A stretch of 64,000 bases of DNA from contig CM026426.1 in assembly GCA_014871385.1 (NCBI GenBank), positions 19,788,270-19,852,269 on the forward strand, written 5' to 3'. The DNA is from Ceratodon purpureus (taxonomy: Eukaryota > Streptophyta > Bryopsida > Pseudoditrichales > Ditrichaceae). Below the pieces are notes generated by a model. It was given only the letters and a program-made list of their open reading frames with translations. It did not search any database and was not told where the DNA came from. A program made the translations under genes and the position numbers. Below are positions 41,901-53,371 of the stretch, one piece after another; the stretch's first letter is position 1; every line of letters begins with the position of its first letter.

Positions 41901-43927
41901 GGACTCTAAGTTTCAATAGAAATTTAGGACGCTTAAACCAAGTTCAACAGCCCATGTCATGAAACATAATTGATGGCAGGGAAAGGTTGCCATACCTTCC
42001 TGTATGGCAACTCGAAGAGGGCGGAAATCCTTTTAATACCGGATTCCCGAGTAGGGTCGGCAGATGCCGGACCAGCTCCTATCTGTATCCAGGTCTCCGC
42101 AGTCGCCCCCACCGCAAAATCTCTTCGGCACTCATTTCCGGTCGCAAATTCAGGTCGCGATGCCCTCCACGGGTGCTCCATGGGCAGCCACCGACGGTGC
42201 TGCTCGTCATAGACATTTTTGCGCAGAGAGAACGAATGCCTGGAAATTGTGTTTATCCCACATACAGGGCAACCACGATATCCCTTGGTCACGCAACCGG
42301 CTACTACCCCGTAGGCAGGGAAGTCATGAATTGTCCAAAGTATTATTGCCTTCATATTAAATCTCCTACTACCTTGGAACAATGAGGCATTGTCGATGGG
42401 GACTCCAGTATGCCACAAAATTAGCAACTCCTTAAGCAAAGGCTGCAAGTAAATGTCGAAATTATCTCCAGTTACAGATCGCTTCCCTGGTATAATTAAG
42501 CTCAGCATAATGAAATGCTTCTTCGTTGTCATCCATGGAGGTAAGTTGTAGTTCATTATTAGAACTGGCCACGTGCTCCAGGTACTACGCTTAATCGAAA
42601 ACGGGTTAACCCCATCTGTAGCTAAACCTAACCGTAAGTTCCTAGGCTCAAAGGCAAATTCAGCTTGGTACTTCCAATTCACAAATTTCCACTGATGCGA
42701 ATCAACTGCTCCCCTCATTACCCCATCTTCGCTGGAATGCCTTGAATGCCACGTCATGAAACTAGCTTGCAAGGGTGTGGAATACATTCTTTGCAGTCTA
42801 GGAATCAAAGGAAAATGTCTTAACACTTTAGCCGGAACCCTGGACTGCCCTACCATTTTGTATCTATCAGCACCGCACTTAGGGCATCTCGTCAAGTGTT
42901 CTAAACTATCGCCTCTAAACAACACACATGTTCTTGGGCCAGGGCAACAATGGATAGTATTGTATGCAAGCCCGAGTTGTTTCAGAACCTTCGAAGCTTG
43001 GTATTCACTACGAGGAAGCGAATTTATAGTCGGGAGCATACTCTTACTTAGAATTGTGAAAACTTCATTCACTAATGTATTCGAAGCATTGTGAGTTCTC
43101 AGACAATTTAGGAGAAGGAGAGTACCGCCCAATTGCGTTAAACCAGACCCAGCAAAGAGAGGCGTTCGTGCACTTTCTTTAAGCAGCTGCTCCCGTGTGG
43201 GACGCCTGTCCTCCATGGCCGCTAGGTCACCGTCCATCATGTCGTCCTCTGCTCCCTGTCCGCCTAAGGGCATGTCCTGCGCATCATTGGAACCTTCTAC
43301 GTCGGCATGTAAATCCGGCTGGGGCTGAGCTTGCTCCCCCTTCATGCGATCTGCTGTGTCGTCCCCTTGTATGTCTTCCCCATTGCGAACATCAAAGGCG
43401 TTGCCGACCATCTCGTCATACATATGGAAGGTGTGTTGCACCAATCCTTCCATATTCATTCCCTCATCGAGTGCCCTGGCATTCTATCTTTCACCCCTTC
43501 TTTCTCTGACCCCAAACTCAAGTCTAATATCTTCGTTCCACTCCATGTCGAAGTCGTCCGGGTCCAAACCCTAAATCCAGTACAGTCCTTGTATCAACAT
43601 GTCGATGACTTTGTAGAACAGCCTCGATCATAACTGATACATGCAGCAATTCAGCAAGAAACTTGGATATGAAAACGGAGGGGGGCGTAGTGGAATTACC
43701 TCGGTTGATCCCCGATGGTAGGGGTGCCTTCCGTAAACTCTCAAGTGATCCTGCACAACAGCTCGGAACCTCCCTGAGAAGTTCTCTCCCAAGCAGATAT
43801 TACACGGACATATCCGCTTTCCTGCAACTACTCTGTCCTCTAATCCTTCCTCCGTACGCAACAGCTTTCGGTCCCGAGCCTCAATGCGACTTCTGTCGCG
43901 CAACGACAATCTCCTCATTGGATCCAT
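38926..43927 (-). CDS. TNP2-type CACTA transposase (interrupted)
   Basis: The minus-strand order is that of plant TNP2 proteins. Exon 43927-43700 holds the N-terminal transposase-associated finger (CPCNICLGENF...HLRVYG). The segment 43570-41996 holds the transposase_21 core, with RCPKCGADRY, ATDGVNPFSIK near 42600-42625, IHDFPAYGVV and GCPVCG. A small exon lies at 41871-41760. At about 40830-39913 are LPIRNTLDVMHIERNV and the DUF4218 domain (FPPGFFDIMPHLVIHLVREL; GPVHVRWCYLVKRYLG). At 39651-38926 is a DUF4216-like end (GFWIVQYL, QVFFVCNASDPAWKVVLP). It would act as a nuclear nuclease at the CACTA ends. An in-frame TAG at 43486-43484 lies before a methionine at 43459, and the frame changes near 40750, so this copy is probably not fully coding. 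Confidence 0.85.
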
Positions 43928-44698
43928 CTTTCTCTGGCACGTTAACCCCGAGGGCGTCTACTCCAGGAGCTGATGGTCTTGAACACAAAAGAAGTTCTAT
44001 CGTCACCGCCTTCACGTGGTGTACTTGAACATTCATCGAACAGCTCGTGAAACATTCATCCATATTTAGTCGTACATGCGAAGACACTGATGAATGACAA
44101 CTTGGCTACATCATAGCAGTGGACAGAAATTGAGTATTCACGTGGCAAAACACGTTATCTTAATTTCGAATCGTGAGTGCTCCAGTGCTTGACATTCCAA
44201 GCGCTGTGATCATGAGACTGCAACTGGCCTAACGCTAATTAATCAAATGTGCAGGCCTCGGATGTGCGGCAGGTAAGGATGGAAGGGCCGTCGCATTAAT
44301 ATGATCTACAATCATACCCCGGGCATGTACTAATCACCCGCTCTCAGATTCTTAAACCTCCACAATAACAGATTAACTATGACCTCGCTAAATACTCCTG
44401 AAAGGACAGCCGTGACTCATTCTTTGAATCTATAATATGACCCTCGGGTCTTGAAAATTGCATTGGTCTAGTCCATTGCAACATGCTCCGGGAGCTCCCA
44501 AGTGAAGCAAAGTGCGTGCATGAGAACTACGCTCGCAAGTATCTCAAAGTAGATAGAGACTGTGGACGATCACAAACGCAAAGTCCCTAGGTGGACACTA
44601 GCCGTCCGAATTCAACAACGTGGTTAGTTGCCTCACGCCAAACGCCTGCGACAGTTACCGCAAGTGAAGCTTTGAACAACAGGAACTCCTTCCAGCCA
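43928..44698. promoter_or_regulatory. Divergent promoter region inside the CACTA element
   Basis: The 771-bp gap between the transposase start (minus, 43927) and the second gene's ATG (plus, 44699) holds no strong coding frame and must supply promoters in both directions. Part of it (44591-44698) is open in frame with the plus gene and may be a coding or leader exon preceded by a CCTAG acceptor at 44587-44590. No TATA box is assigned. Confidence 0.45.
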
Positions 44699-46387
44699 AT
44701 GGAGGCAGACCCATCTCCTGACTTGCCAACCATCCAGGTAGCTGCCATCCCTGACCGTCGAGCAGAAGAGAACAGACGTCGCAGTGCAATACGGGAGGTG
44801 CATCGCCCCTTTCTGAAAGACATGGCCGCAGCTCATGCCCAGAATCGAGACCCACACATACAAATACCGGTGTCTAAATCAGGTACCATACTTGGCCTAA
44901 AAAGCCCGTGGCATCGGGCCGCACGCCTCTGTGCTCGACAAACCTTGAATTTCAAAGTTAGAAGTTACAAGGCTAAACGAGAGCTCTGGAATTCACATGT
45001 AGAGTGTGTTGCTGAAAAACTTGCTCTACAATTCACTTACTCTAGACCACTAGACATTCAGTATCTTGCAAAGTTTTTGAAGAACACACTTAAGAATGAT
45101 AGGAAGAAATGGAAAAAGTACTTCATTACTACTAGTGGATCGAGGCACCTTCGATGTCCGGTAGAGGCGTTCATCGAGTGGAAGAAATACTGGTTGAGTG
45201 CAGCAATGAGGGAGGAGTCGATACAAATGTCAGAGATGAGGAAGGGCAAGAGAAGGGTCCCAGCCGAAGAGGAAGAAGATAACCTTGACTTTGACATTGC
45301 TCCATCCGTCTACGTAGTAAGTCCTGGAATTATTTCCTTGAGTAATTGGTTGCTATAGACCATGCGTTCATGTTTTGTTTGCACTAATATATAACTATTC
45401 AAATACTGCTGGTGTAGGGGCGAAGCGGTACACGAGGCGGTGAGGGCCTTGAGAACAGACATACTACTTCAACCTTCAACAGTGAACCATCGACCAGCCT
45501 GAGCACGGGCTTCCGCGACAGTATTCCCACCACTGGCCTAAACCAAGCTCATACACAGGCATCGACCCTCGGACCAAACTTTGATCAACGGACTCCGAGT
45601 TTTCAAAGGGTAAGTGCACGGCTTACAACTTCCTGAAATTTTCGTCATTACTACCATTGTTATGTTCAATGCCGACGTATTCTCCTACTCGACGTGTCTT
45701 GTTCTTCGTCTCATCCTCTAACCGGAGATATTGTACACTAACAACTGCCGTCGGCCCTTTTATTTTAATACAGCAGACCGCGACACCATCCTACGTTGTG
45801 AGGGAGTCAACCAGGATAACCACGCTAGAGAACACAGTCCAGCAACGCCGGCATCTCTTTCGACGCCTAACGCTGACTGCTCAAGAGATGTTTCCGGACC
45901 GGACCGGTTGCCCCACCAGAGTGCACCTCCCGTCAACAATCCACCGACGGCCATACACACCGAAGACGTCCCTTTGACTCAACCTCCACCAGTAGCAGAA
46001 GCGATGGCAAACAAGACAAGACAGCTCTCGCCTCTCCAAACTGTAGGAATCCGGAACGTTTATGGAGTGTCCTCGCCCTCTTAGGCATCTGGTGATACGG
46101 TTCCAGTAACACCAAGTACCATGCTGCAGGACTTTACGAATAAGATGTCGGTGGGGGCAGCAGTCTCGACGGTTGTGTCCGCATCTATACAATCCGGCGC
46201 CGTCGACCACTCACCCCACGCGAGTGTAGACGACAGGGGCGGCTCAAGTTCACAACGTCGACATGCAGAGGGATCGAGTCAAATGGAAGTACGGCAGACG
46301 TTGGCGGATTCGGGCTTGAACACTGGCGGCGATGGAATCTGCACAAGGAGGAAATTGACACCCGTAGAGGAAGTGCCCATTGCCTGA
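44699..46387 (+). CDS. Second CACTA gene, plant-transposase-like protein
   Basis: Coding exon 44699-45316 starts MEADPSPDLPTIQ and ends VYV before GTAAGT. A second exon, 45418-45609, is in phase 0 and ends before GTAAGT. Further exon(s) probably lie within 45774-46387, but their frame is uncertain. Landmarks are a basic region (RRAEENRRRSAIREVHRPF), then LDIQYLAKFLKNTLKNDRKK, WKKYF, RCPVEAFIEWKKYW and EMRKGKRR. This layout resembles the plant transposase (Ptta/En/Spm, transposase_24) proteins that accompany TNP2 and bind the subterminal repeats. The C-terminal part is Ser/Thr/Pro-rich. The DNA-binding accessory role is inferred from position and composition. Confidence 0.6.
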
Positions 46388-46480
46388 GAACCGAGGCAGC
46401 GATTCGAACTAGGCCTATTGCCAAGGGTAATAGAGACTCCTCTCCCGGCTAATCACCTATGCTAGATTTTGCACCCCCAA
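46388..46480 (-). other. tRNA-like segment (possible SINE relic)
   Basis: On the minus strand the sequence contains CTAGCATAGGTGATTAG (A-box-like) and, about 50 bases later, CTAGTTCGAATCGCTGCC (a good B box, GTTCGAATC). A complete cloverleaf could not be drawn with a proper acceptor stem, so this is not called as a tRNA gene. It lies inside the CACTA element, after the plus-strand gene. Confidence 0.3.
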
Positions 46481-46969
46481 ACAGGTGACAAGATAATTGT
46501 AGAGGGGAGGACGGGGGGGAGTTGGAAGTCACCTTCACAAAAGTATGGTAACCTGAGCTCTGAGGGCCACCAAATGGTGCAAATACACAAGATTTTAGTA
46601 CCCAACCTGCCCCTCATTTTTGTGGAAGACAGACAGCCTTTTACGGTGCTAGAGCATGCTCTTGTAAAATCGTCCGGGAGTAGCATTTACTTGAAATGGC
46701 AATCACGATTGTTGCACAAGAAAAAGAAGACAATCCCGTCAAAGCAAGTTCAGTAACCAATTTACATGAGCTCCAGAATGCAAGTTTGACGTAAAATCTG
46801 TAGGTAGAACACATTCAACGTCAAATGGACGTTCTGCTTGGAGGTCTCAGATTCCACTCTGTAACCCGTATGCCAAAGTGTGTTACTTTGAGCTCTGAAT
46901 GCATTTACAGATCTTTATAAAATATGGGCAATGCATGGCATAGCTCGTTACAGTCACCACTGCTCATTA

Positions 46970-47345
46970 TTTGATTGTTGCACAAATTTGCAATATTCTG
47001 TATTTATTAATCCCTGATACCATACCCGGCCAATATATGATTCTGCACGGTACCCTAAACCACGCCGGGCGTATTCTAAACACAACGGTTATCTACCCGG
47101 GTATGCATAATCCGGTCATCAATTAAATATATTCTCGGATATCATGTACCGACGGATATGCACCTTCGTGGCATAGTCCGCAGTGCATCAACCCGGGTAT
47201 GTTAATGACAATGGATCTCAATTCATGGAAATCGCGGGTATGATCAACCGGGTATATGTGATATCCACCCCAGATATAGGTACTCTTGTTCTCAATTAGA
47301 TCGCACCGGGTACGTTAAATATTTCTGGGGTAAACCGGGGCTCCA
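46970..47345. repeat. CCGGGTAT motif cluster near the CACTA right end
   Basis: At least six variants of the word ACCCGGGTATG occur in about 350 bp: ATACCCGG near 47022, CTACCCGGGTATG near 47093, AACCCGGGTATG near 47190, CGCGGGTATG near 47233, AACCGGGTATATG near 47245 and CACCGGGTACG near 47304. The fullest copies have a palindromic core, ACCCGGGT. The left end has no comparable cluster. Probably a protein-binding array of the transposon. Confidence 0.7.
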
Positions 47346-47567
47346 TTCACCTCTCACACGTTTCACACGGAATGAACAGAACAACCTTCCATCAACAACT
47401 TCATCCCATCCGGGAAATTACCGCCCTGAAATGTAGTGAGTTTCACCGACCTCATGCACCACGAGGACCGCGTGAGTCAATCCGCTTTTCGAATTTCCGT
47501 GGGGACCATTGCGGGTTCGAGCCCAGCCAAGAATATACATCACAAGTTTGTCTGACACAGTGCCGGA

Positions 47568-47667
47568 TTACACCGAAACGAAAATTATGAACACCATTTC
47601 CAAAAGCCCAGATTAGGCCCTTTTTTGGTGTAAGTTTCGGTGTTTCTGAGGGTCTTTTCCACTAGTG
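47568..47667. repeat. CACTA right end with subterminal motifs
   Basis: TTACACCGAAA at 47568-47578, ACACC at 47591-47595, GGTGTAA at 47627-47633 and TTTCGGTGTTTC at 47636-47646 precede the terminal ACTAGTG at 47661-47667. The same words occur at the left end in inverted arrangement. Confidence 0.82.
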
Positions 47668-49216
47668 ATCCCACAATGTCAATCTCTAAGGACACACTCT
47701 ACAAGTCCACACTTAGCATTTCCTTAGACTCATCTAAAGACTCATTAAGTCTAACCTTCGTGACCAACACCCAAGAGACAATTACCAGGTGGGAATAAGG
47801 CGTAGTTTAGCTTTCTAAAAGTTAATCTTGCACTCACCTAGCTCCGGAATCCCTCCTTGGTTCTAGCCTAATTAGTCGTGACGCTCATGCTGGTTCTTGA
47901 CCCACATCAGGCCCAAGGCCAAGGTCCGCCCACTAGCTGAAGCCATCTCAAGCGGCGTCATCCTAATACTTGGCTAAGTCACAAGGAGCTTAGCCCACTT
48001 CTCTTCCAAGCCCGGTTCACCACTCTCGTATGCCACTACTTGGTCACAATTTAAATTTTGAACTCTCTTGTATGTATATTCTTTGTATGATGTTGAGGAT
48101 TTAAAGAAATGTTTTTAAGGTGGTATAGATATGGCAAAGAATGGCATTTTGTTTGCTAGTAGTCCAAGTTCTTTGGAGGCTTAAAAGATAATCTTTGAGG
48201 TTCCAAGGTAAATTTTACTAATAGTAGAAATGTTGGATGGTGGAACTTGTACTCTGGTGTTTGTTTTTCTTGAAGAACGTGTATTTGAAGTAGAATCCAC
48301 CATCCTTAATACCAATGCCTTTGTAAATATCATTGGAACATTGATAAAAGAAGATAAATACATCATAAGGTAGAACATCCAATTGTGTCATTTGTCTTCT
48401 TTTAACCTCTTTTAAATTTTGGTATCAGGTAGATAAACCAAAAATCGTGAACTAAGGTGATATAACCAGGAAGGACGGAGATGGAAAATTTCTAAAACAA
48501 ATTTGAGATGAAGAAGAAGAAATGATGAAGAATTTAGCTTGTTTTGTGCTTTTATTATGCTTAAATGATTGTCTAGAATTTCTGAAGTTGGGAAGTTTAT
48601 CAAACCTCCTTCTTGTATACTAGACTTTTCATGAACCAAACTTGATGGTGTCCTAAAATCATTAACTAATATCACAAAAAACTAAACGTAAGATTACTAA
48701 AAAGAAACCACAACTTGATATTATGTAGCAAAATTTGGTTGGTCCACCAAAACCTAGCAGGTCATGCAAAAATCCTGTGTTTTTGGTTGACCACCTCCGT
48801 GTTTTTGGGCAACTCTTTTGCACGCCTTGACGGCATTCACGGTTTTTGGTTTCTCTACCTTACTTATTTTGATAATTTATAACTTCAACAACAATCTTAA
48901 GATTTTTTTTAGATACAAGTACAATGAATTTAAAAAAAAATTATAACCAAGTCATATGATGTCAAAATGACATGTTCTTTAATGTGCTGAAATCTTATTA
49001 TTACCTCTACAAGTTTTTGAGACCAAATTTGAATTTAGGTTTAGAGGCCAGTGACTGTGACCCTTCTAATCTCTCAATCTTTACACTGTATCACTTTCAA
49101 AATTGGTATGCACCTTGGTATACAAGGTAAGTACAAGATTCCACAATTATAAATCCTTTAGAAATCGGTAGCTTGCTATCACTAAATGTTTTCTCTACAA
49201 AACACCAACAAACTTG
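47668..49216. other. AT-rich flank right of the CACTA element
   Basis: Starts with the ATC target duplication. No gene can be supported. Short minus-strand frames at 48181-48378 and 48412-48675 lack recognisable content. Confidence 0.5.
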
Positions 49217-49306
49217 TGCCAATTTGGAATAACACTGCCAAATTGGAATAACACTGCCAATTTGGAATAACAGTGCCAATTTAGGATAACCGTGCCAATT
49301 TGGAAT
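49217..49306. repeat. 19-bp tandem repeat, 4.7 units
   Basis: Units of TGCCAATTTGGAATAACAC follow head to tail four times plus a 14-base partial unit. Units two and four carry one and a few substitutions. Confidence 0.92.
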
Positions 49307-49739
49307 TTGTTTTTGATAACCAACCCCATCTCTGATTTTTAGAAAGCTTGTTTACTTGCAATTAAGTATAGATAGCTAAAGACAACTAAAAAGTCCATCT
49401 TTCTTGAAGACTGCAATTCTGATAGTTTTGAAGGACTGCTTCCTTGCCCTATCATCCTTCGGATCCACATATTTTAGTGCTACAAGCGTTTACATGAGCT
49501 AATGGGTTTTTTTTTTCAAAAACCATGAAATTCTCAGTATGGCCCCCAAAAGACCATTTTTGGTGTTTTTGAATTTAGAAATGGCGCCTGCAGCCCCAAA
49601 TTACTTTAGGAGCATCCTTCTAGAGATTTTAAACTAAAAAAGTCAAAAAATAGAGGGCTCATCAACTATGCCCCGAAAAAACGCTTGTAGGACTACAGTA
49701 CAGAGATCTTCATCCTTTCAATCTAACACATCTCTTGTC

Positions 49740-49865
49740 TGAAGTTGACTCAATTGCAACTCGTTGCTTTGGTGAAGTGGCCAAGGCACCCTCTGTTGTG
49801 GTCACAAGCTACAACGGCCACACCGTGCCGTAACACAATAGCAGATTCAATCCCTACCGTACGGA
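49740..49865 (+). other. tRNA-related segment (possible SINE)
   Basis: GTGGCCAAGGCACC near 49777-49790 resembles the A-box region of type II tRNAs, and GCAGATTCAATCCCTACC near 49842-49859 resembles a B box with two changes. A T-rich and A-rich tail (CTTTTTTTTTGGGAAAAAAT) follows. The cloverleaf is incomplete, so a decayed tRNA-derived SINE is more likely than a tRNA gene. Confidence 0.3.
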
Positions 49866-52800
49866 TAACTTTTTTTTTGGGAAAAAATAAATTTTGCCCA
49901 TCAAAAATTGATATTCTTGATTTTTGTTTTTTTTTAACAAAATTCACTAAAAGTAACCTCAAATGGTTTAGATATGATAAAATATCACAAAAAATAAATA
50001 AACTCAATTTTTGTTTCTTGTCTTCATAATTTTCTATTTTTTACATTTGTTTTGGAAGATTATTTATAAACAAACTTGTTATTGTGTTACGGTAGTTCTT
50101 GTACAAGGTAGCAACATCCATAAGCGTTTCTTCAAAAATCTAAGGAAATAAATAGATATGATTCTAAGGATGTACTATATCTGTATATCAGACCCTAGGG
50201 TCAACATTAGATGTATCTATGGTAAGCTCTTCAAAAATTTATAACTTATTCATACAATGTCTAAATAACACATTTTGAAATGCATTAGAATTGTTTTTTC
50301 TTGTTAACTTGGTCTAATAAATTTTGAAAGTTCTATAAATAGGAAACATGCTCAAAATCCTTAGACTCACCCTTATGGATGTTGCTATGTTATGCTCTTG
50401 AAATGTTATGACACCATGATGATAGCATGTGAGGGAGATTGCAATGTTGCATACTAGTACAAAAAGTGTGTACATCGTGGTAATACATGGTCTTAGAAGT
50501 GTATTAGACAATTTAGCCAAAGAATTGTATGTGAAGTTTTGGATGAAAAGAGTGTTTTAGTGAATTGTCATGTATAGAAATTAGTTACTATATATTTTAG
50601 ATATGGAAGAACTCGTATGTTGATTTTTGTCTCAAAGATATATTTCTTTGAAATTAGTATGAATTCAAATATTGGAAATAAAATCAAGAAAAAACTTTTG
50701 TTTTTTTCATTAACATTATCTTGAACAATTCTCATCCCTTACACAAAACTAATGACTACTAAATCACTGATGCAAGATCACCTAGTCCACATCGTTATTA
50801 CAGGGTCCATGTCACAGTACTTCCATATCATTGTCTTCTTTGTTTCACATGTGTAGCTATGTATCTTTGCACGTAGACTTGTCTCTTGCCAAGCCTCTCA
50901 CACAACCCAATGTGTTGCACCTAGACACATGATGGACACATCCATAGTTTCACAGTGCTAACAATTGTCACACCCGCCCCTCACACACACATACAACCAC
51001 TCCCATTGATATACTGATGCTTCAAAAATATCAAACCTCCAAGCAAACAATAATCTAACAAGTTTGGGGTGCAGAATAGAGTTAATCCACTTTATAGGTT
51101 AAATGTAATGCATGTGATTGGAGAGAAAGGTCCAAGAGAGGTGGAGAGCACTTACCGAATTAGAGTTTGAAGAAAGACTATTCTTACTTTTTACATGCAT
51201 ACCCTAGATTTAAACTAGTAGTCTCCGCATCAATGCCGAGGTTACTTCCATGTTTCCAAATATGGAGTCAAAAGATCTTGAACTACTGATGTGATTCGAT
51301 TAGAGCTCCGAGAGAGGTGGAGAGACCTCACATGATTAGAGTTCCAAATGGTGCAAAGCCTGTCCCCGCCTATTATACCCGGACACCCGATTTAAGTAAG
51401 AAAATCACCCATGACAAATTATCAACCTTGGTCACCCAATGCTTTGTGCCATCAGAGCTCAAAGAGATACTATCCATGGAGCTGTTGCAAAATGCAAAAT
51501 TGCGAGGACAAGAAAGTGCTCTTTGTAACTTAGACGAATGAATGAGATGGGACAAAACCAATTCTAATGGTTGACATGGGTATCACAGGTCAAGGGCATC
51601 AATCAGGACTTTCCTCAACAGAAAAGCAAAAACACAGCTGCGAATGGAATGATATGGTAAGCTTAACCCCTTTAGGATGTTGCAAGCCCATATGGACTGC
51701 GGCTTGTTGTATTCAGTAGTTTAAAGGCACTTACTGATTGTATTTGCATATTGGTGCCAAAGAGAAATTGTGGGCATAGTTATGAGGATCATGAATGAAT
51801 TTTTTTTTTAAATAAAAAAATCAAACACGCCCTGTGAACAGCCTCAAATGTCGTATTCTACGTATTTCCTCTGATACACAGTGAACAGTCCCTCTGAATC
51901 TACGCATCGGCACTCCTGACACTTCATATTCCAATCCTGGGAAAATGACCTGTCCGACAGGTGACAAAGCGGTTAGCCTACTCTAGACTCTCGCACCAGG
52001 GAGCATTGGATCCAACAGCTCTTCCCTCCCTCTCCTTCAAGAGTGTGGTTTCGGGTTCAAGGAAGAGAGCTCTGAAATCGATGGGGCTGATTCTTGAAAT
52101 GACGGTAGGGAGGTGTGATTGCTAGCAGTGGCGGTGATCGCCTCTTGAATGAGGGAAACTTATTGCTTTTGAGTCTCGAGTGTGCGACGATGGCACAGAA
52201 ATCCACGTGGGGGTTGGTGATCGAGGGAGGCTTCAGAGTATTGCTTGGACGTTGGTTGCTCTCTTGTTGTTTGATGGAGAATGCAGAGGCGCTTACAAAG
52301 TCTGAGATTCCGGAGAGGGAGGTTGGTGTGGAGGCTCTGCGGTCTTGGGTGAGAGGGCAAGGGCGTTTGGAGGCGACAGCTTCCAAGATTGTCGCGTTGT
52401 TAGAAGCGGATCGGCTGTTGTCGGAGCCGCGACCCAGGACTTGGTTTCGCAAAGGGCAGTTTGAAGAGGACGAGAGACTTTGGTACTTGTAGTATCGGCA
52501 TGCTGCGAGACTACTCGGTTGGAGGGAGAGGCAAAAATTTCCCGACTTTGTTTCAAGGCTATTGAAGAATCACAATTTTCGGAGCTATGGAGTCCACCGC
52601 AAAGTTGTCGTTGAAGAAGCAGGCGAGGGCGCGACAAATGCAGACACCGGAGTCGATGGTGGTGGGGGATTCGGCGCCACCAGCCTGCACCATGGCGAGG
52701 GTGACGCCGAACATGGTGAGCGTAAGACTCTTTGAAGAGCAGGTAAGTATGGGTTTTAGGGTTGTGATGATAAGGGGATACAGTCTTCTGTTTCTACTTG

Positions 52801-53371
52801 GATCCCGTCGTTGCTGAACAGAGTTTGTGGTTTCTTAGAGTTTCTTTGTCTGAATTTTCCTGATCTGTAGAGCAGAATTTATGGCCAACTTTGTTATCTG
52901 ATTTCTTGCACAGCCCTTGACCCATGTAGAGTAAGGATGCATATGGTATGCTTTTGGATCTGTGCACACATGTGTTGAGACTCTCATACCATTGCGCGTG
53001 GACAACAATGTCAATCAGTTCGAAACTATTCCTTGTACAGCCAGAATCATGTGAATCCATGTGAATTGAGAAGACAGCCTTCTTTCTTGTTATTGGGATA
53101 TAAGCCGTGTCCATCTCGTTGGCGGCTGCGTTGTGCACTTCTATCATCTAAATGTACCAACCCCAATTTTTAAGGTTCAAAACATGCCCTCTTTGTGGTA
53201 CATCAACCATTCCCGCCAGATTTAGTGTTGCTTTGCTATGAACTGTGTCCACCATTGTTTCCATAGTTGTTTCAATCACCTGCTCTGCTTTAGACTTATA
53301 GCTTGTTGCCGCTCCTTGTTGTCGATCTGGTTGCTGTAGCTGTGTTGTAATCGAGGTAAATAGTTTCCACC
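49866..53371. other. Intergenic DNA without supported genes
   Basis: Mostly AT-rich up to about 51800, then more balanced. Frames at 51317-51541 and 52115-52492 were considered and not accepted. A 13-base word GAGAGGTGGAGAG occurs near 51136 and 51311, the only repeat noticed. A possible cytosine-rich B-box-like word lies near 52050 without an A box at proper distance. Confidence 0.45.

Larger units (their letters stand above)
34914..47667. mobile_element. Complete-length CACTA (En/Spm) DNA transposon, 12,754 bp
   Basis: The left end is CACTAGTAGAAAGAGG and the right end, read inward, is CACTAGTGGAAAAGACC. Both continue to ACACCGA and TTACACC motifs. The element is flanked by a 3-bp direct repeat, ATC at 34911-34913 and ATC at 47668-47670, which is the hallmark target-site duplication of CACTA elements. 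Inside are a TNP2-type transposase gene (about 43927-38926, minus), a second minus-strand accessory gene (37382-35809) and a divergent plus-strand gene (44699-about 46387). The matching flanks mean that both ends belong to one insertion. Coding parts carry a few interruptions, so autonomy is doubtful, but the cis ends look usable. Length is within the usual range for autonomous plant CACTA elements. Confidence 0.93.

Noticed and set aside
46388-46480. Functional tRNA gene
   Set aside because: B-box word is good but the acceptor and anticodon stems do not pair properly.
52115-52492. 125-residue plus-strand frame and its minus-strand counterparts
   Set aside because: Open on both strands in several frames, no recognisable motif and no exon context.
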